In this document: piece by piece, positions 34,543-44,116 of the stretch
How positions within the stretch are numbered: position 1 is the stretch's first letter
Layout: each line of letters begins with the position of its first letter
Assembly: GCA_964587755.1 (NCBI GenBank)
Contig: CAZPMC010000008.1
Coordinates: 1 to 64,000, forward strand
Origin: CAZPMC01 sp964587755
GTDB lineage: Bacteria > Bacillota > Clostridia > Acetivibrionales > DTU013
Reading direction: 5' to 3'
DNA length: 64,000 nucleotides
Program-made: the position numbers and the translations under genes
The notes under the pieces: generated by a model
The model's input: only the letters and a program-made list of their open reading frames with translations
Told to the model about the DNA's origin: nothing
The model's database searches: none

Positions 34543-35808
34543 ATGAAAAAGGTGCTTGTCATTGCATATCAGTTCCCTCCAGCAGGTGGCTCGGGTGTTC
34601 AAAGAACAGCAAAGTTTGTCAAATATCTGAGAAACTTCGGTTGGGAACCTGTAGTATTTACAGCAAATATACCTAAAAACAGCTTGAAAGATGAATCAAT
34701 GCTTAAGGACATACCACCGGCGGTTAAGGTGGTGCGGACCGCAGCATGGAATTTTGCCGAGCTTTCTGGTATTTTCAAATATCCCGGCAAGTTTATAGGA
34801 CGGAAATTCCTTATACCCGACAGCGAGCGGATATGGCAGCTGGCAGGTAAAAAAACCGCCATCAGAACCATAGAAGAAGAAGGGATAGATGTGATTTATA
34901 CCACATCATATCCTTATAGCGACCATCTGATGGGGTTATATTTGAAGCGGGTTTTCCCGGATATTCCGTGGGTTGCCGATTTTAGGGACGAGTGGACAAA
35001 CAATCCTTATCTTCTGGACAAGCCCCACAACCGGGTCAGAATGAGTATCGAAAAAAGAATGGAAAAAAAGGTACTTAAGAATGCCGACTACTTGATTACA
35101 AATACACCTGTCATGCTTCAAAACTTTTTAAACAACAACAAAGACATAGAGGATTTGGAAAGCAGATTTTGTTTTATACCCAACGGTTATGACAAAGACG
35201 ATTTCAAGGATTTGGCTGTTCATGAGGGAGAAAACGAAAAATTTACAATGACATACACGGGCCTTTTATATGGGCAAAGAAGGCCAGACACATTGTTTGA
35301 AGCTGTTAAGAGGCTCATTTCAAATGAGTCTGTTGATGGGGGAAAGATTAAGATTAAGCTAATAGGCAATTATAAAGAAGGATATATAAACGGGTTGGTT
35401 GAGAAATTTGGCCTTACAGGGGTTGTGGACATTTATCCGTACATGGAGCATTCAGAATGTCTTAAGCATCTTGTGTCCTCAGATGTGCTTTTGCACATTG
35501 AAGGTAATGCACCAGGCTCTGAGGCCTTTTATTCGGGTAAGATTTTCGAGTATATGAACACGGGAAGGCCTGTGCTGGCCATTATTCCAATAAAGGGAGC
35601 GGCAGCACAGTTGATAAATGATACAAAAATCGGGTTGGTGTCCGATTCTGATGATGTTGAGCATACCATGGAAAACATAAATCAACTGTATGAAATGTGG
35701 ATAAATAAAATCAGCTGCTTTAGTCCCGATAAGGACAAGATAGCGCGTTACGAGCGTGAAACCCTTACGGCGGAGCTTGCTGATGTTTTTAGTAAAATTA
35801 CAAAGTAA
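34543..35808 (+). CDS. Glycosyltransferase family 4 protein
   Basis: A 421-residue GT-B-fold glycosyltransferase. The N-terminal AYQFPPAGGSGVQRTAKFVKYL and the middle IPNGYD are typical of GT4 enzymes, and the C-terminal domain has a GSEAFYSGKIFEYMNTGRPVLA stretch with the E of the EX7E-like donor site. It lacks membrane segments and should work on the cytoplasmic face, adding a sugar to a lipid-linked intermediate. It starts 21 bases after wecC and 20 bases before the DUF4330 gene, so it is part of the same operon. Sugar specificity cannot be read. Confidence 0.9.
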   Translation: MKKVLVIAYQFPPAGGSGVQRTAKFVKYLRNFGWEPVVFTANIPKNSLKDESMLKDIPPAVKVVRTAAWNFAELSGIFKYPGKFIGRKFLIPDSERIWQLAGKKTAIRTIEEEGIDVIYTTSYPYSDHLMGLYLKRVFPDIPWVADFRDEWTNNPYLLDKPHNRVRMSIEKRMEKKVLKNADYLITNTPVMLQNFLNNNKDIEDLESRFCFIPNGYDKDDFKDLAVHEGENEKFTMTYTGLLYGQRRPDTLFEAVKRLISNESVDGGKIKIKLIGNYKEGYINGLVEKFGLTGVVDIYPYMEHSECLKHLVSSDVLLHIEGNAPGSEAFYSGKIFEYMNTGRPVLAIIPIKGAAAQLINDTKIGLVSDSDDVEHTMENINQLYEMWINKISCFSPDKDKIARYERETLTAELADVFSKITK

Positions 35809-35828
35809 CGATACTGGAGGCATTAATC

Positions 35829-36323
35829 ATGAAGCTTATTAATGAAAAGGGCAAGCTGTTTGGGATTATCAATGTAGTTGATTTGGCTGTATTGCTGATA
35901 GTGGTGGTGGCTGCGCTGGCAGTGGTATTCAAAATGACGGGAGGGGATATTAAAACCCCTGTGGCAGTCCAGCAGAAAAAGGTTACGGTCACACTGGTAT
36001 CAACCATGAAAAAGGACTACATGCTTACAGCCTTTAAAGAAGGTGACCAACTGATGTATGGTAAGCTTTTTATACCTGATGCCTACATAGAGGAAGTGGA
36101 GCTTACGCCGTATATTGCTAATGTTACGCTTCCGACGGGTGAAATAGTCCCGACTCCCGATCCTGTGTATAAGGATATTATTATTAAATTTACTGCCAAG
36201 GCTGAAGAGGGTGCAAGTGTCTTAAAGATAGGGAATTCGGAGATCAGGGTTGGAGCCACTTACGTTATTTGCACACAGAATGCTCAATCTGCTTGTTATG
36301 TTACCGCAATAGAGTATGAATAG
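35829..36323 (+). CDS. DUF4330 membrane-anchored protein
   Basis: A 164-residue protein with a cytoplasmic N-terminus, one membrane segment (about 19-37) and an extracytoplasmic beta-rich domain. The opening MKLINEKGKLFGIINVVDLAV is the hallmark of DUF4330, a family of unknown function that recurs in envelope and exopolysaccharide gene clusters. It sits between a glycosyltransferase and the O-antigen-ligase-like polymerase, so it may be a small partner of the polymerase or exporter. GGAGG precedes the ATG. Confidence 0.8.
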   Translation: MKLINEKGKLFGIINVVDLAVLLIVVVAALAVVFKMTGGDIKTPVAVQQKKVTVTLVSTMKKDYMLTAFKEGDQLMYGKLFIPDAYIEEVELTPYIANVTLPTGEIVPTPDPVYKDIIIKFTAKAEEGASVLKIGNSEIRVGATYVICTQNAQSACYVTAIEYE

Positions 36324-36344
36324 AAAAGGAGCTTTTGATAAGAT

Positions 36345-38060
36345 ATGAGTGAAGTTATGCAGCAAATGCTTGAAGGCAGTCTTGTTTATAATCTCACCAA
36401 AAAGCTTTTAAATATTTCGAAGGCTGCTTTTGAAAAGGCTTCCCGGACATTTGGAAAACTTAGCGAGGGCAGTATATTAAAGAAAGTTATAAATCGTGGC
36501 AGGGTTTTTCTGGACAAGGAATCGAATTTGGAAAAATCCGTATTCTTCAAGGTTATGAGTCATACCGGATGTGTTCTTAGAAGAATGGCTCAAGGGTTAA
36601 ACAGCTTTTTTAAGCGGCAGCTTGACAACAGCTTCTTTTGGAAGGCGGTTAAATTTATTGGGAAAGGATTCCGTGAAAAGCCTTATATTTTCCTGCCTGT
36701 AACAGTTGCAGCATTTGCGGGTATTGCCGCAGCAACATCATTTAAATTATCGGTTGCACTGCTTGCCTTCATTGTGGCTGCTTATCTTATACTAAAGGAC
36801 TATGAGAGGTCCATTTATCTTTTAGCTTTCTATGTTTTTATTGATTACATTTTACGGGATATGCTTAAGATAAACATGCTTGCAAGCTATTGGGACGAGC
36901 TTTTATTGATCCTTTGCTTCGGGCTGTGGGTTTATAAAGGAATATTGAGCGCAGGCAATACAGATTTACAGAGGGATGTCAGCTTAAAGTCGGGCTACAA
37001 GTGGACTCCCATTGATGCGCCCATGCTTTTCTTCCTGGGGATGTTCGCTTTACTGTTTTTAATCAATTCACCCAGCAGAAGCATTGGACTTGAGGGCTTT
37101 CGAGCCATAGTACAATATGCTGTCTGGTTTTTCCTTGCAATGCAGTTATTTAAAAGCTTTACAGGAACTAAGCGGGTCTTGTTTATACTTCTTTTTATAG
37201 GTACGTTATTGGGCCTTCATGGAGTTTATCAGTTTATCGCGGCTGTGCCCATACCGTCAAATTGGGTTGATATTGCAGAGGATCCGGTGCGCACAAGGGC
37301 ATTTTCAATTGTGAAAAGTCCCAACATCCTTGGCAGCTTAATGGTACTATTCGGGCCTCTTAGCCTTGCATTTTTCGCCAATGAGAAAAGGCCTCTCAGG
37401 AAAATGATTTATTTGGGGGCATTTGGTGCAATGTCCTTATGTGTTCTCTTTACATATTCAAAAATGGCACTTTTTGCATACATAGCGGCTTTGGGGATAT
37501 ATTTCCTGATTAAGGACAAAAGACTTATTTTTGTCTTAATAGCAGCAGTTATAGCTATTTATCTTTTTGTACCTTCGGTGGGGAGCAGAATATCATATTT
37601 GCTGAGCCCTGAATATATAGTAAGCAGTCTGCGGGGAGGAAGGCTTGTCCGCTGGGAACAAGGCCTAAACATGTTCAAGGAGAATCTTATCTTTGGAGTC
37701 GGACTGGGACACTTCGGTGGTGCAGTTGCAATGAATAATAATATCCCCGGTACCTTTTATATGGACAACTATTATTTAAAGACTGCTGTTGAAGGCGGGC
37801 TTCTAGGGCTTGGTGCATTTCTTATTCTTGCTGCCAATGTTATAATATGGGGTATGAGAACCATTTTCAGGTTAAGCAAGGAATCGGACACAGAGAGGTT
37901 TAACTTTGCGGTAAGCATATTTTCCGGGCTGGCAGGTGTGCTTGTACATAACCTTGTTGAAAATGTTTTTGAAGTCCCCATGATGAATACTTACTTTTGG
38001 TTGATGACTGCCGTCCTTATGTTTATTTGGTACACACCGAAAACTAAACCGCTTCATTAA
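36345..38060 (+). CDS. O-antigen ligase/polymerase-like membrane protein (Wzy_C)
   Basis: A 571-residue protein with a cytoplasmic N-terminal part of about 105 residues and then some 11-12 membrane segments. The long loop near residues 415-475, with RLVRWEQGLNMFKENLIFGVGLGHF, matches the Wzy_C ligase/polymerase signature. Such proteins polymerise repeat units outside the membrane or attach them to a carrier. The extra N-terminal region, rich in Lys and Phe and predicted helical, is unusual for the family. It follows DUF4330 by 21 bases and is 15 bases before the coiled-coil gene. Confidence 0.86.
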   Translation: MSEVMQQMLEGSLVYNLTKKLLNISKAAFEKASRTFGKLSEGSILKKVINRGRVFLDKESNLEKSVFFKVMSHTGCVLRRMAQGLNSFFKRQLDNSFFWKAVKFIGKGFREKPYIFLPVTVAAFAGIAAATSFKLSVALLAFIVAAYLILKDYERSIYLLAFYVFIDYILRDMLKINMLASYWDELLLILCFGLWVYKGILSAGNTDLQRDVSLKSGYKWTPIDAPMLFFLGMFALLFLINSPSRSIGLEGFRAIVQYAVWFFLAMQLFKSFTGTKRVLFILLFIGTLLGLHGVYQFIAAVPIPSNWVDIAEDPVRTRAFSIVKSPNILGSLMVLFGPLSLAFFANEKRPLRKMIYLGAFGAMSLCVLFTYSKMALFAYIAALGIYFLIKDKRLIFVLIAAVIAIYLFVPSVGSRISYLLSPEYIVSSLRGGRLVRWEQGLNMFKENLIFGVGLGHFGGAVAMNNNIPGTFYMDNYYLKTAVEGGLLGLGAFLILAANVIIWGMRTIFRLSKESDTERFNFAVSIFSGLAGVLVHNLVENVFEVPMMNTYFWLMTAVLMFIWYTPKTKPLH

Positions 38061-38075
38061 TTAGGAGGTAAGGAC

Positions 38076-38744
38076 ATGAAGCTGCCGCCTCTGAGGTCAA
38101 AAAAGAGAAAAAGGCTCGATGTAAGAGTATTAAGGCAAAATGACATTTCCATATTGATACTTGATGAAAGATGGAATATGCTTTTTAAAAACACGCCCAA
38201 AAGCTCTTCCATAGAACGCCTTGAAAATAAGCTGAAGGAGCTTTTAAAAGAAGAGTCCCGCCTGATTGAAGAACAAAATGACTTAGCGCACTTAAAAAAG
38301 AAGCACATGGCGGTAATATTAAGCCTGACTGAAGAGGTTTTTGATAAAGACAATAAAGAGGCAATGAAAGAAATGCAGACTTCACAAGGCGAAATAAAGC
38401 GGATAAGCGAAAGAAATAAAATTATAGATTCTATGCTTGACAATATGCCTAAAAGAATAAAAAATGCCAATCTCGAGTTGCTTGAGGAGGCAGTAAATCT
38501 TGTATATTATAAGTTCAGAATGGGCATTAGGAGAAGGGAAGAGCTTAACAAGCTTATTGCCGAGCAGGAAAGAATAATTGAAGAAGCGCGGGCAAAAATG
38601 AAGGGTTATATTGATGAAAAAGAGGCACTTGCCAGCGATAATACGGACATCTATTCGTACTTTCATGATTTACTCGGGGCTGAGGTACTTGAAAAACTGG
38701 ATAGAAAGTTTTTTAAAAAGTTTTTCAAAAAGAAAAGGGATTAG
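38076..38744 (+). CDS. Coiled-coil protein at the end of the polysaccharide operon
   Basis: A 222-residue, highly charged protein that I do not recognise. After a basic N-terminal stretch and a short beta-like part (about 1-40), residues 45-190 are a nearly continuous heptad-like helix rich in Glu, Lys and Leu. The C-terminus is a basic-aromatic repeat, KFFKKFFKKKRD, that could lie on the membrane surface. No signal peptide or membrane segment is present. GGAGG at 38063-38067 supports the ATG. It is 3 bases before nnr and 15 after the polymerase, so a link to either polymer synthesis or just read-through is possible. Confidence 0.72.
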   Translation: MKLPPLRSKKRKRLDVRVLRQNDISILILDERWNMLFKNTPKSSSIERLENKLKELLKEESRLIEEQNDLAHLKKKHMAVILSLTEEVFDKDNKEAMKEMQTSQGEIKRISERNKIIDSMLDNMPKRIKNANLELLEEAVNLVYYKFRMGIRRREELNKLIAEQERIIEEARAKMKGYIDEKEALASDNTDIYSYFHDLLGAEVLEKLDRKFFKKFFKKKRD

Positions 38745-38747
38745 AAA

Positions 38748-40316
38748 ATGAAGCTTGTTGTACCGCAACAAATGAATATGATTGACTTATGTGCGATTAA
38801 TGAGTATGGCATTCCTGGAGTACTCTTGATGGAAAATGCCGCAAAGGCTGTGGCAGAGAAAGCAAAAAAGATGCTGGCAGACTCAAAGAGGACAAAGGTA
38901 TCTGTTCTTGCAGGATGCGGAAACAATGGCGGTGATGCTTTTGCTGCTGCAAGGCTTCTTAAGCAAACCGGTGTTGATGTCAATGTGTATTTGGTGGGAG
39001 AGAAAGAAAGAATAAAGGCAGATGCCCTTGTGAATTATAATATTCTTTCAAATCTGGGGATAAAGGTGACGGAAATCCAAAGCGAGACTGAGTTTGGGCA
39101 GCTCTGCCAGGAACTTTACGGGACTGGGCTGATTATTGACGGTATTTTTGGTACAGGTCTGGCAAGAGATGTGGATGGAATGGCAAAAAGGGTGATTGAG
39201 ACCGTTAATGCATCAGGAAAATCGGTACTGTCAATCGATATTCCTTCGGGAATAGACGGAGCTACAGGAGAAATAAAAGGTGTGTGCATAAATGCAGATG
39301 CAACTGTGACCTTTTGTCTGCCGAAGCTGGGGCTGATACAAAACCCCGGATGTGAATATACAGGCAAGCTTATTATATCGGATATTGGAATTCCATCACA
39401 GGCAATAGGCAAACAGAACATCACTACAGAGCTGATTGATCAGGCTCTTGTTTTTAAAATGCTGCCGCCAAGACCTGCCAACAGCAATAAAGGCGATTTT
39501 GGAAGGGTCCTGATAGTAACAGGCTCCACAGGTATGACAGGCTCGGGCTGTCTTGCATCCATGGCATCTCTTCGTAGCGGCGGGGGGCTTGTTTATGCTG
39601 CCGTACCGGCAAGTCTTGCAGGGATATACGGTTCAGCGCTTATAGAGCCCATTATATTGCCCCTTGAGGATAAGGGGATGGGCACCCTTTTAGCACAAAG
39701 CACCCCAAAAATACTGGAATACATGGAACGGATGGACGTTGCTGCGGTCGGCCCGGGATTGACTGTTACAGCGGATATAGAAAAAATCGTAAGGGAAATA
39801 ATAGCACACAGCACCATTCCCCTTATACTTGATGCAGACGCTTTAAACGCCATATCGCAAGATGCGGCTATGTTAAGAAAACTTAAGGCGAAAGCAGTGC
39901 TGACACCACATCCTGGTGAGATGGCAAGGCTGACCGGGCTTAGCATAGAGCAGATACAAAAGGACAGAATATCAGTGGCAAAGAGTTTTTCACAGGAATA
40001 CGGGATAGTTGTTGTATTGAAGGGGAGCAAAACAGTGGTGGCATTGCCTGATGGGAGGGTATTTATCAACCCCACGGGGAACTCTGGGATGGCCTCGGCA
40101 GGCACCGGGGACGTTCTTACAGGTATGATAGCGGGTCTGTGTGCCCAGGGGATGGATTTAGATGAAGCAGCAGTTGCAGGTGTTTATTTGCATGGAATGG
40201 CAGGGGATCTTGCGGCTGAGGAATTGGGAAAGTACAGCATGGTGGCAAGTGATATTATAAAATATCTGCCGAAGGCATTCAAAAGCGGAGGTCATAATGG
40301 AGTACAAACTAAATAG
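38748..40316 (+). CDS. nnr: Bifunctional NAD(P)H-hydrate epimerase / dehydratase
   Basis: A 522-residue fusion enzyme that repairs hydrated NADH and NADPH. The N-terminal YjeF/NnrE domain (about 1-215) has LAGCGNNGGDAFAAARLL and SIDIPSGIDGATG; the C-terminal NnrD (YjeF_C, ribokinase-like) domain (about 225-515) has NKGDFGRVLIVTGSTGMTGSG, DADALN, TPHPGEMARL and GNSGMASAGTGDVLTGMIAG. Its length is normal. It overlaps alr by 20 bases, indicating translational coupling. In many Firmicutes acpS precedes this gene; here the gene before it is the coiled-coil protein instead. Confidence 0.95.
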   Translation: MKLVVPQQMNMIDLCAINEYGIPGVLLMENAAKAVAEKAKKMLADSKRTKVSVLAGCGNNGGDAFAAARLLKQTGVDVNVYLVGEKERIKADALVNYNILSNLGIKVTEIQSETEFGQLCQELYGTGLIIDGIFGTGLARDVDGMAKRVIETVNASGKSVLSIDIPSGIDGATGEIKGVCINADATVTFCLPKLGLIQNPGCEYTGKLIISDIGIPSQAIGKQNITTELIDQALVFKMLPPRPANSNKGDFGRVLIVTGSTGMTGSGCLASMASLRSGGGLVYAAVPASLAGIYGSALIEPIILPLEDKGMGTLLAQSTPKILEYMERMDVAAVGPGLTVTADIEKIVREIIAHSTIPLILDADALNAISQDAAMLRKLKAKAVLTPHPGEMARLTGLSIEQIQKDRISVAKSFSQEYGIVVVLKGSKTVVALPDGRVFINPTGNSGMASAGTGDVLTGMIAGLCAQGMDLDEAAVAGVYLHGMAGDLAAEELGKYSMVASDIIKYLPKAFKSGGHNGVQTK

Positions 40317-41466
40317 AGCATGGGCTGAAATCGATTTAGACGCAATTGCCCACAATGTTCGTCAGATTAAAAAAAGTATCGGTCCAAGAGTAGAAATGAT
40401 GGGGGTAGTTAAGGCAGATGCTTATGGACATGGCGTATCAGAGGTAGTTAGGACACTTCTTGAAAACGGGGTTACCCAGCTGGCTGTATCAATGCTTGAT
40501 GAGGCTATACAGATTAGGCAGATGGGAATTGAAGTGCCTATACTTGTTTTAAGCTATACAGACCCGGTAAGGGCTGAAGAAATAGTACTTTATAAGGTAA
40601 CTCAGACAGTATTCAGCCATGAGCTTGCCGAGGCTCTTTCCAAGGCGGCAGTAAAGCTTAACAAGAGTGCCAAGATACACATAAAGGTTGATACGGGAAT
40701 GACAAGAGTCGGATTTATGCCCGGCTATAGTGCAGTTAAGCATATAACAGAAATCGGCAAGCTGCCGGGAGTGGTTATAGAAGGTTTGTTTAGCCATTTT
40801 GCATCAGCCGATGAGAGAGATCCGGAGTATACAAGGCTTCAGTTTGAGCGCTTTATAAGCCTGTGTAATGAGCTTGGCCGGGTAGGGATTCATGTCCCCA
40901 TAAAGCATGTTTGTAACAGCGCAGCAACTATTCAATTTCCCGAGATGCATCTTGATTTGGTACGCCCGGGGATCATACTGTATGGCTTGTATCCTTCCTG
41001 TGAGGTAAATAAAACAAAGCTTTCTCTTAAGCCTGCAATGGCGCTAAAGGCCAATGTCATATTTGTAAAGGATGTAGAGCAGGACGTATGCATAAGCTAC
41101 GGAAGAACATTTAAAACAGCCAGATCGAGTAAAATTGCAACTATCCCTATTGGATATGCTGATGGATATACCCGGCTTTTGTCAAACAAAGGAAGTGTTT
41201 TGGTGAATGGTGAGATTGCCCCCATAGTCGGGAGAATATGTATGGATCAATGCATGATAGATGTGACTGACCTGAAGTCAGAGGTAAAGGTTGGAGATGA
41301 GGTAGTGCTATTTGGCTGTCAGGGTGACAAATATATAGGAGTCGATGAGGTTGCGGACTCAATCGGGACTATAAACTACGAGCTTGTTTGTATTGTAGGA
41401 AAAAGGTTGCCGAGAGTGTATTTAAAAGATGGGGAAATTTGCAGTGTCCTTAACTATCTGATTTAG
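40297..41466 (+). CDS. alr: Alanine racemase
   Basis: A 389-residue PLP enzyme making D-alanine for peptidoglycan. The PLP lysine lies in VKADAYGHG (about residue 39) and the catalytic Tyr of the opposite face in SYGRTF (about 268); CMDQCMIDVT is the third typical motif. Length is standard. GCGGAGG lies before the ATG at 40297, inside the end of nnr, so the two are coupled. The toxin-antitoxin pair follows 112 bases downstream with its own promoter, an arrangement (alr-ndoAI-ndoA) common in Firmicutes. Confidence 0.96.
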   Translation: MEYKLNRAWAEIDLDAIAHNVRQIKKSIGPRVEMMGVVKADAYGHGVSEVVRTLLENGVTQLAVSMLDEAIQIRQMGIEVPILVLSYTDPVRAEEIVLYKVTQTVFSHELAEALSKAAVKLNKSAKIHIKVDTGMTRVGFMPGYSAVKHITEIGKLPGVVIEGLFSHFASADERDPEYTRLQFERFISLCNELGRVGIHVPIKHVCNSAATIQFPEMHLDLVRPGIILYGLYPSCEVNKTKLSLKPAMALKANVIFVKDVEQDVCISYGRTFKTARSSKIATIPIGYADGYTRLLSNKGSVLVNGEIAPIVGRICMDQCMIDVTDLKSEVKVGDEVVLFGCQGDKYIGVDEVADSIGTINYELVCIVGKRLPRVYLKDGEICSVLNYLI

Positions 41467-41478
41467 CAAATTATTGAT

Positions 41479-41507
41479 TTGACCAGGCATACAAATGCAT
41501 ATATAAT
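41479..41507 (+). promoter_or_regulatory. Sigma-A promoter for ndoAI-ndoA
   Basis: TTGACC (41479-41484) and TATAAT (41502-41507) are spaced 17 bases apart, 72 bases before the antitoxin TTG start. Confidence 0.75.
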
Positions 41508-41578
41508 TGTACATATAGAATAGGCGAGAAAATTAGTATTGATTTGCAGTAAATAAGTTGCAAAATGGGGGTTTTATT

Positions 41579-41860
41579 TTGGCTGAGCTGAGGAAAATAT
41601 TAATAAGTCTGCCTGACAACCTTTTAAAAGAGGTAGATCATATTGTTTCTGTCGAAAAGACAAACAGAAGTGAGTTTGTCAGAGAGGCTATGAGATTATG
41701 CCTGCGTGAGAAGAGAAAGCTTGAGATCTACGACAGAATGAAAAAAGGTTATCAGGAAATGGCCGAAATAAATATCAAGCTGGCAGAGTTATGCCTGTGT
41801 GCAGATTGTGACCAACAGCAAAAATATGAAGAATGTCTTAGAGAGTTGGAGGCAAAGTGA
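41579..41860 (+). CDS. ndoAI: Antitoxin EndoAI (ribbon-helix-helix)
   Basis: A 93-residue protein with an N-terminal ribbon-helix-helix DNA-binding domain (KILISLPDNLLKEVDHIV, then RSEFVREAMRLCLREKRK) and a C-terminal tail that should bind the toxin. The TTG at 41579 is preferred because the G-run at 41567-41571 is a ribosome site 7 bases away. Its stop overlaps the toxin GTG by 4 bases. It would repress its own promoter with the toxin, as is usual for the family. Cysteines CADC and C near the end are unusual but unassigned. Confidence 0.9.
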   Translation: MAELRKILISLPDNLLKEVDHIVSVEKTNRSEFVREAMRLCLREKRKLEIYDRMKKGYQEMAEINIKLAELCLCADCDQQQKYEECLRELEAK

Positions 41861-42207
41861 TAATAAAACGCGGTGAATTATACTATGCAGATTTGAGCCC
41901 GGTTATAGGATCAGAACAAGGCGGAGTAAGACCTGTTTTGATAGTTCAAAATGACATAGGGAACAAATACAGCCCCACTGTGATTGCAGCGGCAATTACA
42001 TCGCAAATTAATAAGGCTAAGCTGCCTACCCACATAGAAATATGTGCAAAGGAATACGGACTGCAAAAGGATTCGGTTATTCTTCTTGAGCAAATAAGAA
42101 CCATTGACAAAAAAAGATTAAGAGAAAAAATAGGCTGTTTAGATGACGAGCTGATGGAAAAAGTAAATGAAGCACTAAATATCAGCTTTGGTTTGACAGA
42201 CATCTAG
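41857..42207 (+). CDS. ndoA: mRNA interferase EndoA/MazF
   Basis: A 116-residue MazF-type endoribonuclease of standard length. KRGELYYADLSPVIGSEQGGVRPVLIVQND at the N-terminus contains the conserved Gly-Gly-x-Arg-Pro that forms the active site with a later Thr/Ser, and QIRTIDKKRL is the C-terminal family motif. It cuts mRNA at short U-rich sites when free of antitoxin. The GTG start overlaps the antitoxin stop (GTGA). The pair follows alr, as in Bacillus. Confidence 0.96.
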   Translation: MIIKRGELYYADLSPVIGSEQGGVRPVLIVQNDIGNKYSPTVIAAAITSQINKAKLPTHIEICAKEYGLQKDSVILLEQIRTIDKKRLREKIGCLDDELMEKVNEALNISFGLTDI

Positions 42208-42222
42208 ATAAATATTTACATA

Positions 42223-42957
42223 TTATTTCCCGGTTATTTTTGCACGGAGCACTCTAATCATAAATTTTGGGAGGTTTACCATCCGGATAGCGCGGCGGGG
42301 CTCCTTACAGAGTCTGTGCAGCCATTCCAGACCATTTCTCCTGAAAAAATCGGGGGCTAATGCTACTGTTCCCGCAAGAACGTCGATTGTACCGCCAACA
42401 CCCATACATACCTTTACATTAAGCTTTTCCTTGTGTTTAAATATCCATTTTTCCTGTTTGGGCGCACCAAGGGCCACCAAAAGCAAATCAGCCTTTGAAG
42501 CATTTATTTCATTGACAATCTCTTCATTCATATCCTCTGTGAAATAGCCGTCATGGCATCCAGTGATAACCACTCCCGGGTAATCCCTGGAAATATTTTC
42601 AGCAGCAGCCTGTGCGACACCGGGCTTTGAGCCGAGCAAATAGCACCTTAAACCCCTTTGTTTATAGGCTTTAAATATTTCCTTTACAAGATCGACCCCC
42701 GACACCTTTTCGGGGACCCTTCTGTTTAAGATCTTTGACGCGAGAACGACTCCGGCACCATCAGCCGTGAGCATGTCTGCTTGTGTCAGGATATTTTTCA
42801 GGTCAGAGTCTTTCTGTGCCGTCGCCATTATTTCGGCATTAGGGGTAAATATCATGTGCAAGCCGCCTTCTTCAATGAAGCTGCCGACTCTTGACACTGC
42901 TTCGCTCATTGTAATGCTGTCAACAGGAATTCCAAGTATATCAACGGTTTTTCTCAA
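42223..42957 (-). CDS. tagA: WecG/TagA/CpsF-family glycosyltransferase
   Basis: A 244-residue GT26 enzyme. Signatures include FTPNAEIMATAQKD, TADGAGVV, RVPEKVSGVDLV, YLLGSKPGVAQAAAEN and VALGAPKQEKWI. TagA transfers ManNAc to a GlcNAc-diphospho-undecaprenol; other members move ManNAcA or glucose. The TTG at 42957 is preferred because AGAGGTG lies 6 bases upstream; a GTG at 42966 would overlap that site. With wecC in the same window, a mannosamine-containing wall polymer is plausible. It is convergent with ndoA and alone on its strand. Confidence 0.88.
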   Translation of the reverse strand: MRKTVDILGIPVDSITMSEAVSRVGSFIEEGGLHMIFTPNAEIMATAQKDSDLKNILTQADMLTADGAGVVLASKILNRRVPEKVSGVDLVKEIFKAYKQRGLRCYLLGSKPGVAQAAAENISRDYPGVVITGCHDGYFTEDMNEEIVNEINASKADLLLVALGAPKQEKWIFKHKEKLNVKVCMGVGGTIDVLAGTVALAPDFFRRNGLEWLHRLCKEPRRAIRMVNLPKFMIRVLRAKITGK

Positions 42958-43098
42958 AAGCTTCACCTCTTTGAACTAAGTTTAGTAAAGCCGGGATACT
43001 TTGTCAATTTCTTTGGTAGAAACAGCCCAACTAGGGTATAATGGATATTGCTAAAACGGCGTTGACGCATACACATTTGACACTGGGGTGGTGTTTTT

Positions 43099-43998
43099 TT
43101 GAAGGAGAATGAGAAAATAATAAGAGGCATTAAGGACTATTTATGGATTATATTGGGCTGTATCATTACAGCCGCTGCAATAGATATTTTTCTTGTGCCA
43201 TACAAGATTGCAGCCGGAGGCGTCACCGGTATTGCTACAGTAATTTACTACCTGATAAGTGAAGTACTTCCTGTGGGAACGATTATGTTGATTTTGAATG
43301 TTCCCCTTTTTATTTTCGGATTTAAATACATAGGCGGGAAATTTATTGTAAGAACTCTTTTTAGTACTGCATTTCTATCTCTATCAATTGACATACTTGA
43401 GCCCTTTACAAAAAACATCAGCACTTATTTTGCTATGGAGGGTGTTTCCAACAACCCTGACTATCTGCTTTACTCAATATTCGGCGGCTTTTTTATGGGC
43501 TTGGGGCTTGGAATGGTTTTTAAGTCGGGAGCAACGACGGGGGGAACAGACCTTGCTGCAAAAATAATCCATCACTTTATGCCGGCAATTACAGTTGGCA
43601 AGCTGCTATTAATAATTGATGTCGCGGTTGTGGTATTTGCTGCCGTAGCTTTCAAAAGCTTTCTGCTTGCGCTTTATGCAATTATTACAGTTTATATATC
43701 TACAAGGGTTATAGATATCATTCTTGAAGGTCTTAACTTCGCAAAGGCTGCGTATATTATTTCAGATCATTCGGACCTGATTTCAGAAGAGATAATGAAG
43801 GAACTTGACAGAGGCGTAACGGCTTTAAAGGGGACCGGAATGTATACAAAAAAGGATAAACAGGTACTTTATTGTATAATACAAAGCCGCCAGCTTCCTG
43901 CCCTAAAGTCCCTGGTTAAAAGCATAGATCCGGATGCGTTCCTGATACTCAGTGATGTGACGGAGGTGCTGGGAGAAGGCTTTAAAACCTATGAATAA
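43099..43998 (+). CDS. YitT family (DUF2179) membrane protein
   Basis: A 299-residue protein with five or six membrane segments (about 14-215) and a C-terminal DUF2179 domain (about 225-290, beginning YIISDHSDLISEEIMKELDRG). The motif GAAGGVTGIA and GATTGGTDL repeats are typical of YitT proteins, whose function is not firmly known. The open frame offers only TTG at 43099 as a start with a reasonable ribosome site (GGGGTGGTG at 43085-43093). It stands alone between tagA and the phosphoribosyltransferase. Confidence 0.88.
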   Translation: MKENEKIIRGIKDYLWIILGCIITAAAIDIFLVPYKIAAGGVTGIATVIYYLISEVLPVGTIMLILNVPLFIFGFKYIGGKFIVRTLFSTAFLSLSIDILEPFTKNISTYFAMEGVSNNPDYLLYSIFGGFFMGLGLGMVFKSGATTGGTDLAAKIIHHFMPAITVGKLLLIIDVAVVVFAAVAFKSFLLALYAIITVYISTRVIDIILEGLNFAKAAYIISDHSDLISEEIMKELDRGVTALKGTGMYTKKDKQVLYCIIQSRQLPALKSLVKSIDPDAFLILSDVTEVLGEGFKTYE

Positions 43999-44116
43999 TT
44001 GTGTCATGTGGGAAACAAATCTTAATGGCAGAATATAAGTTTCATGTTTTTGTATAGATATATAAGGGTAGTGTAAAAATACCACTTGCAAATTAATTAA
44101 GCGAGGAGGAATTAAA

